The notes below the pieces were generated by a model. That model worked only from the letters and a program-made list of their open reading frames with translations. It did no database searches and had not been told where the DNA came from. Position numbers and translations under genes: made by a program. A DNA stretch of 64,000 nt. Source: MWAR01 sp035388825 (lineage in GTDB: Bacteria > Muiribacteriota > Ozemobacteria > Ozemobacterales > Ozemobacteraceae). The DNA lies in assembly GCA_035388825.1 (NCBI GenBank), contig DAOOQQ010000002.1:106417-170416 (forward strand), written 5' to 3'. Below, piece by piece: positions 26,034 to 34,168 of this stretch. Every line of letters begins with the position of its first letter. The first letter of the stretch is position 1.

Positions 26034-26639
26034 TCACCGGTCGACGGCGAGCATCCCCGAGGGGAAGGCGGAGCGGGGGGCGTCGATCTCGGGATGCGTG
26101 TGCCGATACGCGTCGAGGCGCCGCAGGAAGGCGGCAATCTCCTCGTCATCGAGCCGTGCAAGGGCCTGGCCACGGGTTTCGGGCAGCCGGAGCCGGCCAC
26201 CATCGGGAACGGCCGGGACGGGTGCGGGGGCCTCGGCCCGGAGGGTTACGGGCATCCGGTCCGGACGGATGGCGGCGGGTTCCGACGATATCCCCGGCCT
26301 CACGATGTGCAGCAGGGTCAGCACGCAGGCGGCCGACAACACGACCTGGAGCGGGCGCAGCCACCGGCCAAGAAGATCGTCGAGCAGGTTTGCCGCCGCG
26401 TCCGGATCGTCGCTCTCCCCTGCCTCGAGATCAAGATACTGGGAGATCCGTGCGGAGAGATCGGCCGGCGGAACCGGCTCGGGGAGCTCACGGAGAGTCT
26501 CGAGAAGCCGTGCCCGGCCTTCCATCGCGAACGCACAGTCCGGGCAGCCCCGGGCGTGCGTCAGAACGTCCTGCCAGCCGTTGGCGGCGGGATCGTCGCC
26601 GTTGCGTTCATACCAGTCTTCGAGACGGGTGCATTTCAT
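26034..26639 (-). CDS. Zinc-binding anti-sigma factor (membrane)
   Basis: 201 residues. The N-terminal anti-sigma zinc motif is HARGCPDC (HxxxCxxC, about 28-35), preceded by a conserved Cys3. A single transmembrane helix (LQVVLSAACVLTLLHIV, about 97-113) places the Pro-rich C-terminal half in the periplasm. The start overlaps the sigma gene stop by four bases, the usual sigma/anti-sigma coupling. It should sequester the ECF factor until envelope damage; the adjacent HtrA could be effector or regulator. Confidence 0.88.
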   Translation of the reverse strand: MKCTRLEDWYERNGDDPAANGWQDVLTHARGCPDCAFAMEGRARLLETLRELPEPVPPADLSARISQYLDLEAGESDDPDAAANLLDDLLGRWLRPLQVVLSAACVLTLLHIVRPGISSEPAAIRPDRMPVTLRAEAPAPVPAVPDGGRLRLPETRGQALARLDDEEIAAFLRRLDAYRHTHPEIDAPRSAFPSGMLAVDR

Positions 26640-27292
26640 GGCCTGCTCCTGTGCCGCAGCAGAGGCTCGAGCGCTTCCTGCATCATCCTGCGGCCTCTGT
26701 TGATGCGGGATTTGACGGTCCCTTCGGGGATTTCGAGAACTTCGGCGATCTGGTCCATCGTGTAGCCTTCAACGTCACGCAAAATGACGGGAAGCCGGTA
26801 GACATCGGGCAGGCGCGCGAGATTCCGTTCGACGGCCTGCCGCAGTTCCATCTGATACTCCTGTTCGACGACCAGATCCGCCGGGTCGTCGGGCGGCTTC
26901 CGGGAGAACCAGTCGACGATCGATTCGAGCACGGATTTCTTTTGCCGTGCCTTTGCCTGGGAAAGCGTGATGCAGGTGTTGCCGGCGATCCGGAGGAGCC
27001 AGGTCTTGAAGCTCGAACGTCCCTGAAAGGTCTGCAGCGATCGCCAGGCCTTGAGAAACACCTCCTGGGCCGCATCCGCGGCATCGTCGCGGGAGTTGAA
27101 GAACCGGTACGCGACCCGGTAGACGGCTGCGTGATACCGCCCGGCGAGGCGGTCGAACGAAGGCCGGTGCCCTGCAGTTGCCCGCTGGAGAAGTTCGCGT
27201 TCGTCATCCTGTTCATGCGGTCCCGAAGTCATAGACCCTGGGACGGGCATGCGGGTTCCAGGAATTGCAGAGGGAGAATTCTGTTCTACCAT
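26636..27292 (-). CDS. ECF RNA polymerase sigma factor (RpoE-like)
   Basis: Sigma-70 family, ECF group; 218 residues from ATG 27292. Region 2 (about 45-110) includes DAAQEVFLKAWRSLQTF and FKTWLLRIAGNTC. Region 4 (about 150-205) includes RLPVILRDVEGYTMDQIAEV and the recognition helix GTVKSRINRGR. The first 20 residues are not conserved, and internal ATGs at 27250 or 27232 may be the real start. With 27292 the gene overlaps the upstream exported-protein gene by seven bases. Partner of the anti-sigma gene just downstream. Confidence 0.92.
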   Translation of the reverse strand: MVEQNSPSAIPGTRMPVPGSMTSGPHEQDDERELLQRATAGHRPSFDRLAGRYHAAVYRVAYRFFNSRDDAADAAQEVFLKAWRSLQTFQGRSSFKTWLLRIAGNTCITLSQAKARQKKSVLESIVDWFSRKPPDDPADLVVEQEYQMELRQAVERNLARLPDVYRLPVILRDVEGYTMDQIAEVLEIPEGTVKSRINRGRRMMQEALEPLLRHRSRP

Positions 27293-27891
27293 ACGAACAT
27301 CGGGAGCCGTTCATGCAGGGTGGTGGTTTTCCCGTCGTGGATGCCGACCTGGATGATGCGTCCCTTCCATTTCTGTTCCCGGGAGACGAATCCTTCGGCA
27401 AAGCCGCGAATCGTCAGAAAATGGTACCCCGCGGGCAGGCTGATCGGCGGAAAGCGGAAGACGCGGCGATGGAAGCCGTTTTCCACGCCGGGCTCCCCGT
27501 TCTCGAGCGAGGCGATCATCCGGTCACCGGTCCAGATCTCGATGCGTGAAGGCATGATCGAAATCTGGCGGGGCGTCTTCTCGCGAACCGTCGTGATGAC
27601 GACGTCCAGGAGACCCTCTCCCTCGGGAACGACCTTTTTCCCGGTCTCGGGCGGCTCAACGACGATGGGACGGGAAACCGGCGGCAGGGGCAGCCAGCCG
27701 GACGATGCCGGGGCCGGTGTCTGGGATGCGACGGGAGTGTCCGACAGGAACTCGTCGATCGCGTTCAGCGACTCGGGATACACCGTCTCGGGAATCGGGG
27801 ATGCCGTCTCCGTGCCGGTCTGCGCCTGGACGGCGACGGCCGCGAGACACAGGCAGAGAACGACGACGATCCGCCGGAGGAGGGCTTCCAT
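27286..27891 (-). CDS. Exported protein of unknown function in the envelope-stress operon
   Basis: 201 residues: signal peptide (1-23, AVAVQAQ), a Pro/Ser/Thr-rich linker to about residue 85, then a compact strand-rich domain (IEIWTGDRMIASLENGE, LPAGYHFLTIRGFAEGF) resembling PEGA-type surface domains, a comparison made by eye only. It begins five bases after the HD-GYP stop and overlaps the sigma gene, so it belongs to the stress operon. Confidence 0.7.
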   Translation of the reverse strand: MEALLRRIVVVLCLCLAAVAVQAQTGTETASPIPETVYPESLNAIDEFLSDTPVASQTPAPASSGWLPLPPVSRPIVVEPPETGKKVVPEGEGLLDVVITTVREKTPRQISIMPSRIEIWTGDRMIASLENGEPGVENGFHRRVFRFPPISLPAGYHFLTIRGFAEGFVSREQKWKGRIIQVGIHDGKTTTLHERLPMFVW

Positions 27892-27896
27892 ATCGG

Positions 27897-29144
27897 TCAG
27901 GCCTGGAGAGGCGCGGTGACGTTCAGCATGGCGAGCGTGGCGGGGCCAGCGATGAAGAGGGTCTTTTCCGACATCAGGTCGATCTCCTGCCGCTGCTTCA
28001 GACGGACCCCGTTCTTGTCGCGGAGGATCTTGATGACGGGCCGCATTACCGCCTGCCGATTCGCGCGCAGCACCATGCCGATCGAGCCGTCGTTGAGCTT
28101 GACGAGGCTGCCGTTGGGATACAGCGAGAGGCGCCGGATGAAATGCTGGAGCACCTCGGGATCGAACTGGTTGTCGACGCCGCTCATCACGATCTTGATC
28201 GCATCGTAGGGGGTCATCGAAACGCGGTAGGGCCGGTCGGTCGTCAGCGCGTCATACACGTCGGCGATCGTGGTGATGCGGGCGAACAGCGGGATGTCAC
28301 GCCCCTTCAGCCCTTTCGGGTAGCCGCTTCCGCCGAACCGCTCATGGTGCAGCAGCGCGACCTGGCGGGAGCGCTCGGTGAGATCGACCGAGCGGCAGAG
28401 GATCTCGTAGCCATACACCGAGTGGCGCTTCATCTCGGCGAATTCCGAGTCGGTCAGCTTGCCGTCCTTGTTCAATATCGACAACGATACTTTCAGCTTC
28501 CCGACATCGTGCAGCAGAGCGCCGGTGCCCAGTTCGTGCAGGTCGTCCTTCTTCATATCCATCGCATGGCCGATCATGATCGCGATCGTCGCGACGTTGA
28601 TGTTATGGGTGAAGGTGTAGTCGTCGAACGACTTGATGTCGATCAGGTTGATGATCGCGTCGGGCGAGGCCAGAATCTCGCCGACGAGGTGCGAAGCGAC
28701 CTCCTTCGACGGCGCCGCCTCGATGCTCTGGCCGGTCCTGACGCTGTTGACGACGTTCGAGACGACCTTGAAGGCCATCACCTGGGTCTGCTTGGTGACG
28801 GCCACATGCTCGCCGTCGACCACCGTCTTCATGTCGGGGAACTTCTCGAACAGGAGGGCCATGTTTTCGGCGATTCCCGAAATGTTCTCGATATCCGAGA
28901 TGTCGGTGATCTGGAAATTGTTGACGATATACTCCTGGCCCGCATCGGTGCGCAGATAGAGATCTTTGCGGATCATCAGCGCCTCGACGTCGTATTCGCA
29001 CGTGAGGCCCCGGATGATGAACCGCGAGGGAAGCTGCTGGTTGCCGATCATATCGCCGGCGATCCAAAGGAACTCGCGGCAGCTACCGATATGGCTGTAC
29101 CCCGTGAAGATCGCGAGATTTTTGAGTGTCGTGTTTCCCTGCAT
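27897..29144 (-). CDS. HD-GYP domain protein (putative c-di-GMP phosphodiesterase)
   Basis: 415 residues from ATG 29144. The upstream frame passes through the terminator of the neighbouring gene, so longer starts are unlikely, although ATG 29159 is possible. An N-terminal half with no recognised domain (1-170) precedes the HD-GYP domain: HDVGK (212-216), then HHERFGGSGYPKGLKG (about 266-281). All metal-binding His/Asp and the GYP are present, so c-di-GMP hydrolysis is likely. First gene of the operon that continues with an exported protein, sigma, anti-sigma and HtrA. An extended -10 promoter precedes it. Confidence 0.88.
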   Translation of the reverse strand: MQGNTTLKNLAIFTGYSHIGSCREFLWIAGDMIGNQQLPSRFIIRGLTCEYDVEALMIRKDLYLRTDAGQEYIVNNFQITDISDIENISGIAENMALLFEKFPDMKTVVDGEHVAVTKQTQVMAFKVVSNVVNSVRTGQSIEAAPSKEVASHLVGEILASPDAIINLIDIKSFDDYTFTHNINVATIAIMIGHAMDMKKDDLHELGTGALLHDVGKLKVSLSILNKDGKLTDSEFAEMKRHSVYGYEILCRSVDLTERSRQVALLHHERFGGSGYPKGLKGRDIPLFARITTIADVYDALTTDRPYRVSMTPYDAIKIVMSGVDNQFDPEVLQHFIRRLSLYPNGSLVKLNDGSIGMVLRANRQAVMRPVIKILRDKNGVRLKQRQEIDLMSEKTLFIAGPATLAMLNVTAPLQA

Positions 29145-29174
29145 CGTATCGTGCCCCATCAGTCGTGCGTACGG

Positions 29175-29200
29175 AAAAAGGACCACCGAACCGGTGGTCC
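29175..29200 (-). terminator. Intrinsic terminator of the M14 carboxypeptidase gene
   Basis: On the minus strand GGACCACCG, GTT, CGGTGGTCC, TTTTT. It lies 30 bases after the peptidase stop and directly precedes the HD-GYP gene. Confidence 0.85.
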
Positions 29201-29209
29201 ATTATAGCA
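29201..29209 (-). promoter_or_regulatory. Extended -10 promoter of the HD-GYP/sigma/HtrA operon
   Basis: TGCTATAAT on the minus strand, a perfect TATAAT with extended TG. Initiation would fall inside the terminator stem of the upstream gene, so terminator and promoter are nested. No good -35 seen. Confidence 0.45.
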
Positions 29210-29229
29210 TGGAACGAACGCTTGCGCGA

Positions 29230-30726
29230 TCAGCGGGCCGTTTCGAGCCTGGCGGCGAGATCCTCGCGGAGCGGGGTGCCGTGGCTGCGCTCGAACTGGA
29301 TGCGGGCACGGACCATCGGGAGGACGAAGTTCGCGCCGGGAGTGGCGGAGAGTCGTTCGAGAGCGGCGCCGGAGCCGGTGAGCAGGTCGGTCGCGACCAG
29401 CTCGGCGGCGCGCTTCCCGGCCTGGAGAAGGCGGTCGCTGACGGCGATCCGGGCTTCGTTCGTGCGGTGTTCGGCCTGGAGAGCGGCTCCGTTGGCGATC
29501 GCATCGAGGGTGTCGGTCAGGTCGAGCGAGGCGATCAGGCGGTCGTCACCGGTGGGGGTCGTCAGCGCGTAGCTGCCGGCCTTGTCGATGAGATGGAACA
29601 TGCTGGGCACATTCAGATCATTGATCTTGCCGATCTCCGAGGGGTTCGGGATGAAGGTTGTGGCCAGCTCGAAGGTGAAGGCCAGGGCTTTCTGGTCGCC
29701 GTAAGCCCAGTCGTCGGTGTCGCCCATCGCCGGATACAGATCGGCGCTGTTCTGCGGGGTGTATTTGTTGTAGACGGCCATCTCGCCGGCCAGCTTCTTG
29801 AGAACCGGCTCGTCGGGGCACGGGATGTTGTAGCCGTAGCCGAACGGGTAGAGAATCAGTTCGGAGTAGCTGTGGAACGAGGCGGCGGCCTGGAAATGGA
29901 CCCGCTCGTACAGCTTCTTGATCGCCTGGCTTTCGGGCTCGCTGAAGGGGCCTTTGCCGTGATACGTATCGGCCGAGGGGCTGTTGCTGGCCCCGACGTT
30001 CCCCCACTGGTACCCGTAGTTGCGGTTGAGATCGACGCCGTAGACGTTGTTGCCGTTGTCACGGCGGTTCTTGCGCCAGTATTTCGACTTGGTCTGGGAA
30101 AACGTGACGCCGTCGGGGTTGACCATCGGAACGAACCAGACTTCGCGCTCGTTGACGAGGCGGGTCAACTTGTCGTCTTTTCCGTAGGCTTCGAGATACT
30201 GCTGGAGAGTGGCCATGGGCACTTCGACCGAGATCCACTCGCGGGCATGGTGGGCGCCCATGATGAGGACGGCGGGCTCTTTCTCGTCCGCGGCCGGATT
30301 GTCGCTGACCTTCATGGCCCAGATGTCGCGGCCTTCACAGCTCTTGCCGATCGATTCGAGCGTGGCGATCGAGGCATACTTCTTCGCCCACTCCTGGAGC
30401 GTGGAGGTCATGCGGTCGTAGGTGTAATACTCGGCGCCCGCCTTCTGCTTCTTGAGGATGTTCGAAATGTACACATCGAGATCGGGAATCAGCGTCTTGA
30501 CGCGGGGGGCCTTTTTCGTCAGGGCGGCGAGCTCGGAGGCGTCGACGACAACCTCGGCGAAACTCGAGCCGGCGCGGGCCACATCGTAGCCCTTCATGCC
30601 GATCTCGGCCACGGACTTTTTCGAAAGGCCATCGAACCGGACGAGCGACTTGGCTGTGCCGGCGGTCGCGACGGAAGCCGCGAAAAACGCTGCGATGGAA
30701 GCAATGAGCAAACCCCGTTTCATCAT
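29230..30726 (-). CDS. Exported M14-family zinc carboxypeptidase
   Basis: 498 residues from ATG 30726, with AAGGAG five bases upstream. A signal peptide (1-22) and propeptide-like region (25-95) precede the M14 catalytic domain (about 100-390). The zinc motif is HAREW (His160, Glu163) and the substrate residues are in DLNRNYGYQW. A third His is in SFHSYSELILYP, and the catalytic Glu is in FTFELAT. A helical C-terminal extension (about 400-498) is not part of the usual domain. Secreted peptide scavenging or cell-wall peptide trimming are both possible. It has its own terminator. Confidence 0.9.
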   Translation of the reverse strand: MMKRGLLIASIAAFFAASVATAGTAKSLVRFDGLSKKSVAEIGMKGYDVARAGSSFAEVVVDASELAALTKKAPRVKTLIPDLDVYISNILKKQKAGAEYYTYDRMTSTLQEWAKKYASIATLESIGKSCEGRDIWAMKVSDNPAADEKEPAVLIMGAHHAREWISVEVPMATLQQYLEAYGKDDKLTRLVNEREVWFVPMVNPDGVTFSQTKSKYWRKNRRDNGNNVYGVDLNRNYGYQWGNVGASNSPSADTYHGKGPFSEPESQAIKKLYERVHFQAAASFHSYSELILYPFGYGYNIPCPDEPVLKKLAGEMAVYNKYTPQNSADLYPAMGDTDDWAYGDQKALAFTFELATTFIPNPSEIGKINDLNVPSMFHLIDKAGSYALTTPTGDDRLIASLDLTDTLDAIANGAALQAEHRTNEARIAVSDRLLQAGKRAAELVATDLLTGSGAALERLSATPGANFVLPMVRARIQFERSHGTPLREDLAARLETAR

Positions 30727-30845
30727 CAATACTCCTTACTATTCTTCTGCGCTTATACGACGAGGGCTTGACGGAATACAACAATTGTACCGACGAACCG
30801 GTACCCTGTCAAGGTTTGGGCGGTCTTGTCCCTGTGTGGTGGCCG

Positions 30846-30888
30846 GAAAAACACCATCCCGCGGAAGCGTCGGGCGCCCCGCGGGATG
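30846..30888 (-). terminator. Intrinsic terminator of the pseudopilin/LysM operon
   Basis: On the minus strand CATCCCGCGG, a 14-base loop, CCGCGGGATG, then GTGTTTTT. It lies 13 bases after the LysM gene. Confidence 0.8.
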
Positions 30889-30900
30889 GATGTGATGGAT

Positions 30901-31404
30901 TCAGGGCTTGTCGTAATTGGCTTCGGCCTTGTCGTCCTTGACCTTCTTGGGGTCGAGTTTCTTGCCGCCAAGAACGTTTGTGATCGAGACCGAACCGGCG
31001 TCGATCGCGACCTTCTCCTCAGGATCCTCGGTGTCGGAAGGATTCATCGGCTTGACGGGGGAGCTGCCGCCGTTATCGATCGGGCTGCCGCCCGAAAGGC
31101 TTTTCACCATGCTCTGCCGCTTGGCGGGGTCGGGTTCGTTGGCGACCTTCTTCATCTCCTCGAAGGAAGGGATGATGATCACCTTTCCGACGGGGATCAT
31201 GCGCGGGTTGTCGATGTTGTTCACCTCGAGGAAGACGGGGTACAGCGTCGGATCGTTGTAATACTTTGCCGAGAGGTCCCAGAGGGTGTCGCCGTCCTTC
31301 ATCGTGTAGGTCTTGTTGGCGGCGAAGGCCGGGCAGGCGGCGATCAAGGCGATCGCGAGAAGCAGGAGAGCCGGTAGCGGGTTCGTGCGGGTGTTGCGGT
31401 TCAT
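30901..31404 (-). CDS. Exported LysM-domain protein
   Basis: 167 residues: signal peptide (1-29), one LysM peptidoglycan-binding domain (about 31-80; DGDTLWDLSAKYYND, PVGKVIIIPS), and a charged disordered tail. AGGAGG lies seven bases upstream of the ATG although the start also overlaps the preceding pseudopilin stop by four bases. Last gene of the seven-gene pilin/sigma operon. It could tether the pseudopilin-related apparatus to the cell wall, as LysM proteins of type IV pili (FimV/TsaP) do; this is inference. Confidence 0.88.
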   Translation of the reverse strand: MNRNTRTNPLPALLLLAIALIAACPAFAANKTYTMKDGDTLWDLSAKYYNDPTLYPVFLEVNNIDNPRMIPVGKVIIIPSFEEMKKVANEPDPAKRQSMVKSLSGGSPIDNGGSSPVKPMNPSDTEDPEEKVAIDAGSVSITNVLGGKKLDPKKVKDDKAEANYDKP

Positions 31405-31994
31405 GATGTTCCTCCTGTGGTGCCGGTTGATCGTGCGGCGTTCCAGTATTTTTCCGCGTCGTCGATCTGCCCCGTGGTTTTGAAGAACTTGGGGAAGAGG
31501 ACGGCGCGCAGGGTTACATTGTTTGCACGGCTCGAGCTCGTGCGTTTGGCATCGTCTTTCTCGTCGTCCACCACGATGGTGATCTTGAGATACTTTCCGA
31601 AGGCATTCGACTCTTCGAGGATCGAAAAACTGGCGACCTTCGCCTGGCTGATGATGCGATCGCTGGTGTCGCCGATGCGATGGACCGTGCCCTTTGAATA
31701 CTGGTAGGTCACGGGGATCAGGGTGTTGTCCTTGCGGATCCTGAACTTGTAGGAAAACTCGTCATCGGAGGCGTCGGTGTCGGGCTGATCTGCCGTTGCC
31801 AGACGGAGATCGGTCTTCAGGTATTCGAGCAGGATGCTGCCGGCCCGCAGGTTCGTCAGCTTGGTCTGGGTCTTGAAATACGTGCCGAAGGTGCCGGCCA
31901 TGATTTTGTACAGCACGCCGGAAACGAGGGCGCCGATGATGACGACGACCATCACTTCTATCAACGTGAAAGCACGTTTCCGGTTCATCTTCAT
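31401..31994 (-). CDS. Pseudopilin (GspJ-like), prepilin-type N-terminus
   Basis: 197 residues. The N-terminal leader is MKMNRKRA, cleaved before FTLIEVMVVVIIGALVSG with Glu at +5. The -1 residue is Ala and not Gly, as also in the next gene. The C-terminal domain is strand-rich with the GspJ/PulJ-like segment LLEYLKTDLRLAT. The stop overlaps the LysM start. Minor tip pseudopilin of a type II secretion or type IV pilus-like machine. Confidence 0.85.
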   Translation of the reverse strand: MKMNRKRAFTLIEVMVVVIIGALVSGVLYKIMAGTFGTYFKTQTKLTNLRAGSILLEYLKTDLRLATADQPDTDASDDEFSYKFRIRKDNTLIPVTYQYSKGTVHRIGDTSDRIISQAKVASFSILEESNAFGKYLKITIVVDDEKDDAKRTSSSRANNVTLRAVLFPKFFKTTGQIDDAEKYWNAARSTGTTGGTS

Positions 31995-31998
31995 TTTC

Positions 31999-32526
31999 TC
32001 AATCCATCACGATCGTGTACAGAACGACTTCCTCGTCGGGAGTCGTGGTGCCGGGCTTCGCATAGGCGACGCGCACCGACACGAGGTAGTTCATGACATT
32101 CGAACGGCGGTTGATGAAATCGCTGATCATGCCGCCAAGGGATTTGCTGGAAGCCTTGTATTTCGTCACGGTCATGCTTCGGGTGTACCCCTTCTCCTCG
32201 ATCGGCGGCACGATCGCCGCCCCGGCTCCGCCGCTCCCCATTTTGCGGAGCTGGTCCATGATCTCGGCGTCGTTGTTCATCGTTTTCAGCTTGCCGACAT
32301 CGTCCTTGAAGACCTTGGCCAGATCGCTGGCTCTGCGGTCACGGAGAAAGTTGATGAGATCGGAGGCATAGTTGGTCGCCTCGATTTCGCGGGCATTGCT
32401 GGTCGTGCCCCGGGTACCGAAGCGGAAGAGGTTGTAGATGGGAAGGAACGCAAAGCTCATGAACACGAGTGCGACAAGGATCTCGAGCAGGGAAAAGGCG
32501 CGTCGCCAGCGGATCATCCGTTTCAT
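31999..32526 (-). CDS. Pseudopilin (GspI/PilV-like), prepilin-type N-terminus
   Basis: 175 residues. Leader MKRMIRWRRA, then FSLLEILVALVFMSFAFLP with Glu at +5, the GspI/PilV pattern (LLEILVAL). It overlaps the stop of the anti-sigma gene by four bases and lies four bases before the GspJ-like gene. Probably forms a tip complex with the GspJ- and GspK-like proteins of this operon. Confidence 0.85.
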   Translation of the reverse strand: MKRMIRWRRAFSLLEILVALVFMSFAFLPIYNLFRFGTRGTTSNAREIEATNYASDLINFLRDRRASDLAKVFKDDVGKLKTMNNDAEIMDQLRKMGSGGAGAAIVPPIEEKGYTRSMTVTKYKASSKSLGGMISDFINRRSNVMNYLVSVRVAYAKPGTTTPDEEVVLYTIVMD

Positions 32527-33581
32527 TCGCCCACGGCCCCCGGAATCTGGGGTGTGATGAAGGGATTGCGAACCGGTTCACCCGCTTCCCCATGCAGGGT
32601 GGTCGCAGCCGATGCGGTCTGGGATGCGGAAGTCGGCTCGATCGATGCCGCGGACGCGGGAATCCCTTCCATGTCTGTTACGGGGTGGGCATCGGGGGCA
32701 ATGCTCTGCAGGGGTTTCGAAGCAGATGGCAGTTCGGCAGGATCGGAGTTTGGCGCGATAGCGTGTTCCCGGACGGGGGCCGAAGCTGTCGCCGGGGTGG
32801 CGCTGGCGGCAAGAGGCAGAGCCTCGACGCGACCGCCCCGGAACCGGTAGGCCGTTCCTCCGTTGAGGGTCGTCTGGTACGAAGCCGGACTGCCCTTCAG
32901 GGAGATCCGGGCATTCTTCAGAAGCAGTTCCTCTTCGCCGAGGCGCACGACGATATCATGGTTCTGGGCCGAGACGATGGTGGCTTCCCCCTCGAGCCAG
33001 GTGATACGGCTGAAATCGAGTTGCAGCGTCGCACTGCCGTCGAGCAGCGTGGGCTCGCGCTTCGTCCCGTGCAGGAACAGGGCAAACGTTCCCTGGATCG
33101 GGGCGGCCATGCCGACGGGGGCGAAGCACATTTCCCGGGCAGGAAGCGACTTGCGGCCGAACGTGGAGCCGTCCTGGAGGCCCATGAGAACGACCATGTT
33201 GGTGGTATTCCGAACCTGGGCCCTGTTCGTCGCGGTGAGATACAGCATTGCCGATGCGGCGACGACGATCACCAGGGCAAGAGCCCAGGCAAGGATCGGC
33301 GAGCGGCTCCCGGCAGGCCGCTCGGTTTTGGGGGCGGATTCGGGGGCGAGCCGCTCGGCCAGGATCCGTTTCATCACACTCTCGCGGAGCGGCATCGCGG
33401 TGATGACCGCGGCAAGCGTGTCTCGAACGGCTTTTTCCCGTCGCGTCGTCTCGTGGTACATCTCCTGGCATTCGCGGCAGGTGGCAATGTGGCGCCGCAT
33501 CTCGGCGGATTCCTGGGCGCCGAGATCGCCGTCGATATACCGGCTCAGCAGTTCTTCGCGTTCACATGTCATGGGCTGCAT
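32523..33581 (-). CDS. Membrane anti-sigma factor with zf-HC2 motif and large extracytoplasmic domain
   Basis: 352 residues. The N-terminal zinc motif is HIATCREC (HxxxCxxC, about 31-38), with Cys6 before it. A transmembrane helix (ILAWALALVIVVAASAMLYL, about 96-115) is followed by an extracytoplasmic FecR-like strand-rich domain (about 130-245) and a long Ala/Pro/Ser-rich tail. It overlaps the sigma gene by 20 bases. The FecR-like part suggests that the signal is sensed outside the membrane, perhaps the pseudopilin assembly encoded in the same operon. Confidence 0.85.
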   Translation of the reverse strand: MQPMTCEREELLSRYIDGDLGAQESAEMRRHIATCRECQEMYHETTRREKAVRDTLAAVITAMPLRESVMKRILAERLAPESAPKTERPAGSRSPILAWALALVIVVAASAMLYLTATNRAQVRNTTNMVVLMGLQDGSTFGRKSLPAREMCFAPVGMAAPIQGTFALFLHGTKREPTLLDGSATLQLDFSRITWLEGEATIVSAQNHDIVVRLGEEELLLKNARISLKGSPASYQTTLNGGTAYRFRGGRVEALPLAASATPATASAPVREHAIAPNSDPAELPSASKPLQSIAPDAHPVTDMEGIPASAASIEPTSASQTASAATTLHGEAGEPVRNPFITPQIPGAVGE

Positions 33582-34137
33582 CTCGCTTTCCGCGCAGAGC
33601 CTGGCGTGCCTTGAAGATCCGGTTCTTCACCGTCTGGATGGGGAGATCGAGAACTTCCGCGATCTCCTCGTAGGGCATCTCCTGGAGCACCCGAAGGGTC
33701 AGCGGCGCGCGCAGATCCTCGGGCAGGGAGAGAACGTCCTGGAACGTGCGGCGGAACTCTTCGTGCATTTCGTGATGGACGGCAGGATCGCTTTTGGGAG
33801 AGGTATTCCGGACCCGGGCGAGGCAGTCCTGGGAGACCGAGGTGACCGTGGCCTCGTTCTGCTGACGACGGAACCGGTCGATCATGACATTTCGGGCAAT
33901 CCGCAGCAGCCAGGCCGAGAACCGACGGCCGGTATCAAACGACGAAAGATGCCGGAAGGCTTTGATGAAAGCCTCCTGGGCGATATCCTCGGCCTCGGTG
34001 AGGCTTCGGACCTGCGGCAGCAGATAGCTGTACATCAGTCGCTCGTACCTTTCGACCATGATCCCGAACGAGGCCGTGTCGCCGGCCAGAACGGCCGTCA
34101 CGATCTCCGCGTCGGTTCTCAGATCTTCGTTCATCAT
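33562..34137 (-). CDS. ECF RNA polymerase sigma factor embedded in the pseudopilin operon
   Basis: 191 residues from the first of tandem ATGs at 34137/34134. The open frame continues upstream to 34218, but those residues overlap the GspK-like gene and are not conserved in type. Region 2: AEDIAQEAFIKAFRHLSSF, FSAWLLRIARNVMIDRFRR. Region 4: LPEDLRAPLTLRVLQEMPYEEIAEVL, then IQTVKNRIFKARQ. It is encoded 31 bases after the GspK-like gene and co-directional with its anti-sigma. Confidence 0.9.
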   Translation of the reverse strand: MMNEDLRTDAEIVTAVLAGDTASFGIMVERYERLMYSYLLPQVRSLTEAEDIAQEAFIKAFRHLSSFDTGRRFSAWLLRIARNVMIDRFRRQQNEATVTSVSQDCLARVRNTSPKSDPAVHHEMHEEFRRTFQDVLSLPEDLRAPLTLRVLQEMPYEEIAEVLDLPIQTVKNRIFKARQALRGKRDAAHDM

Positions 34138-34168
34138 TCTGATACGGATGCCGGCATCGAAAGTTTTC

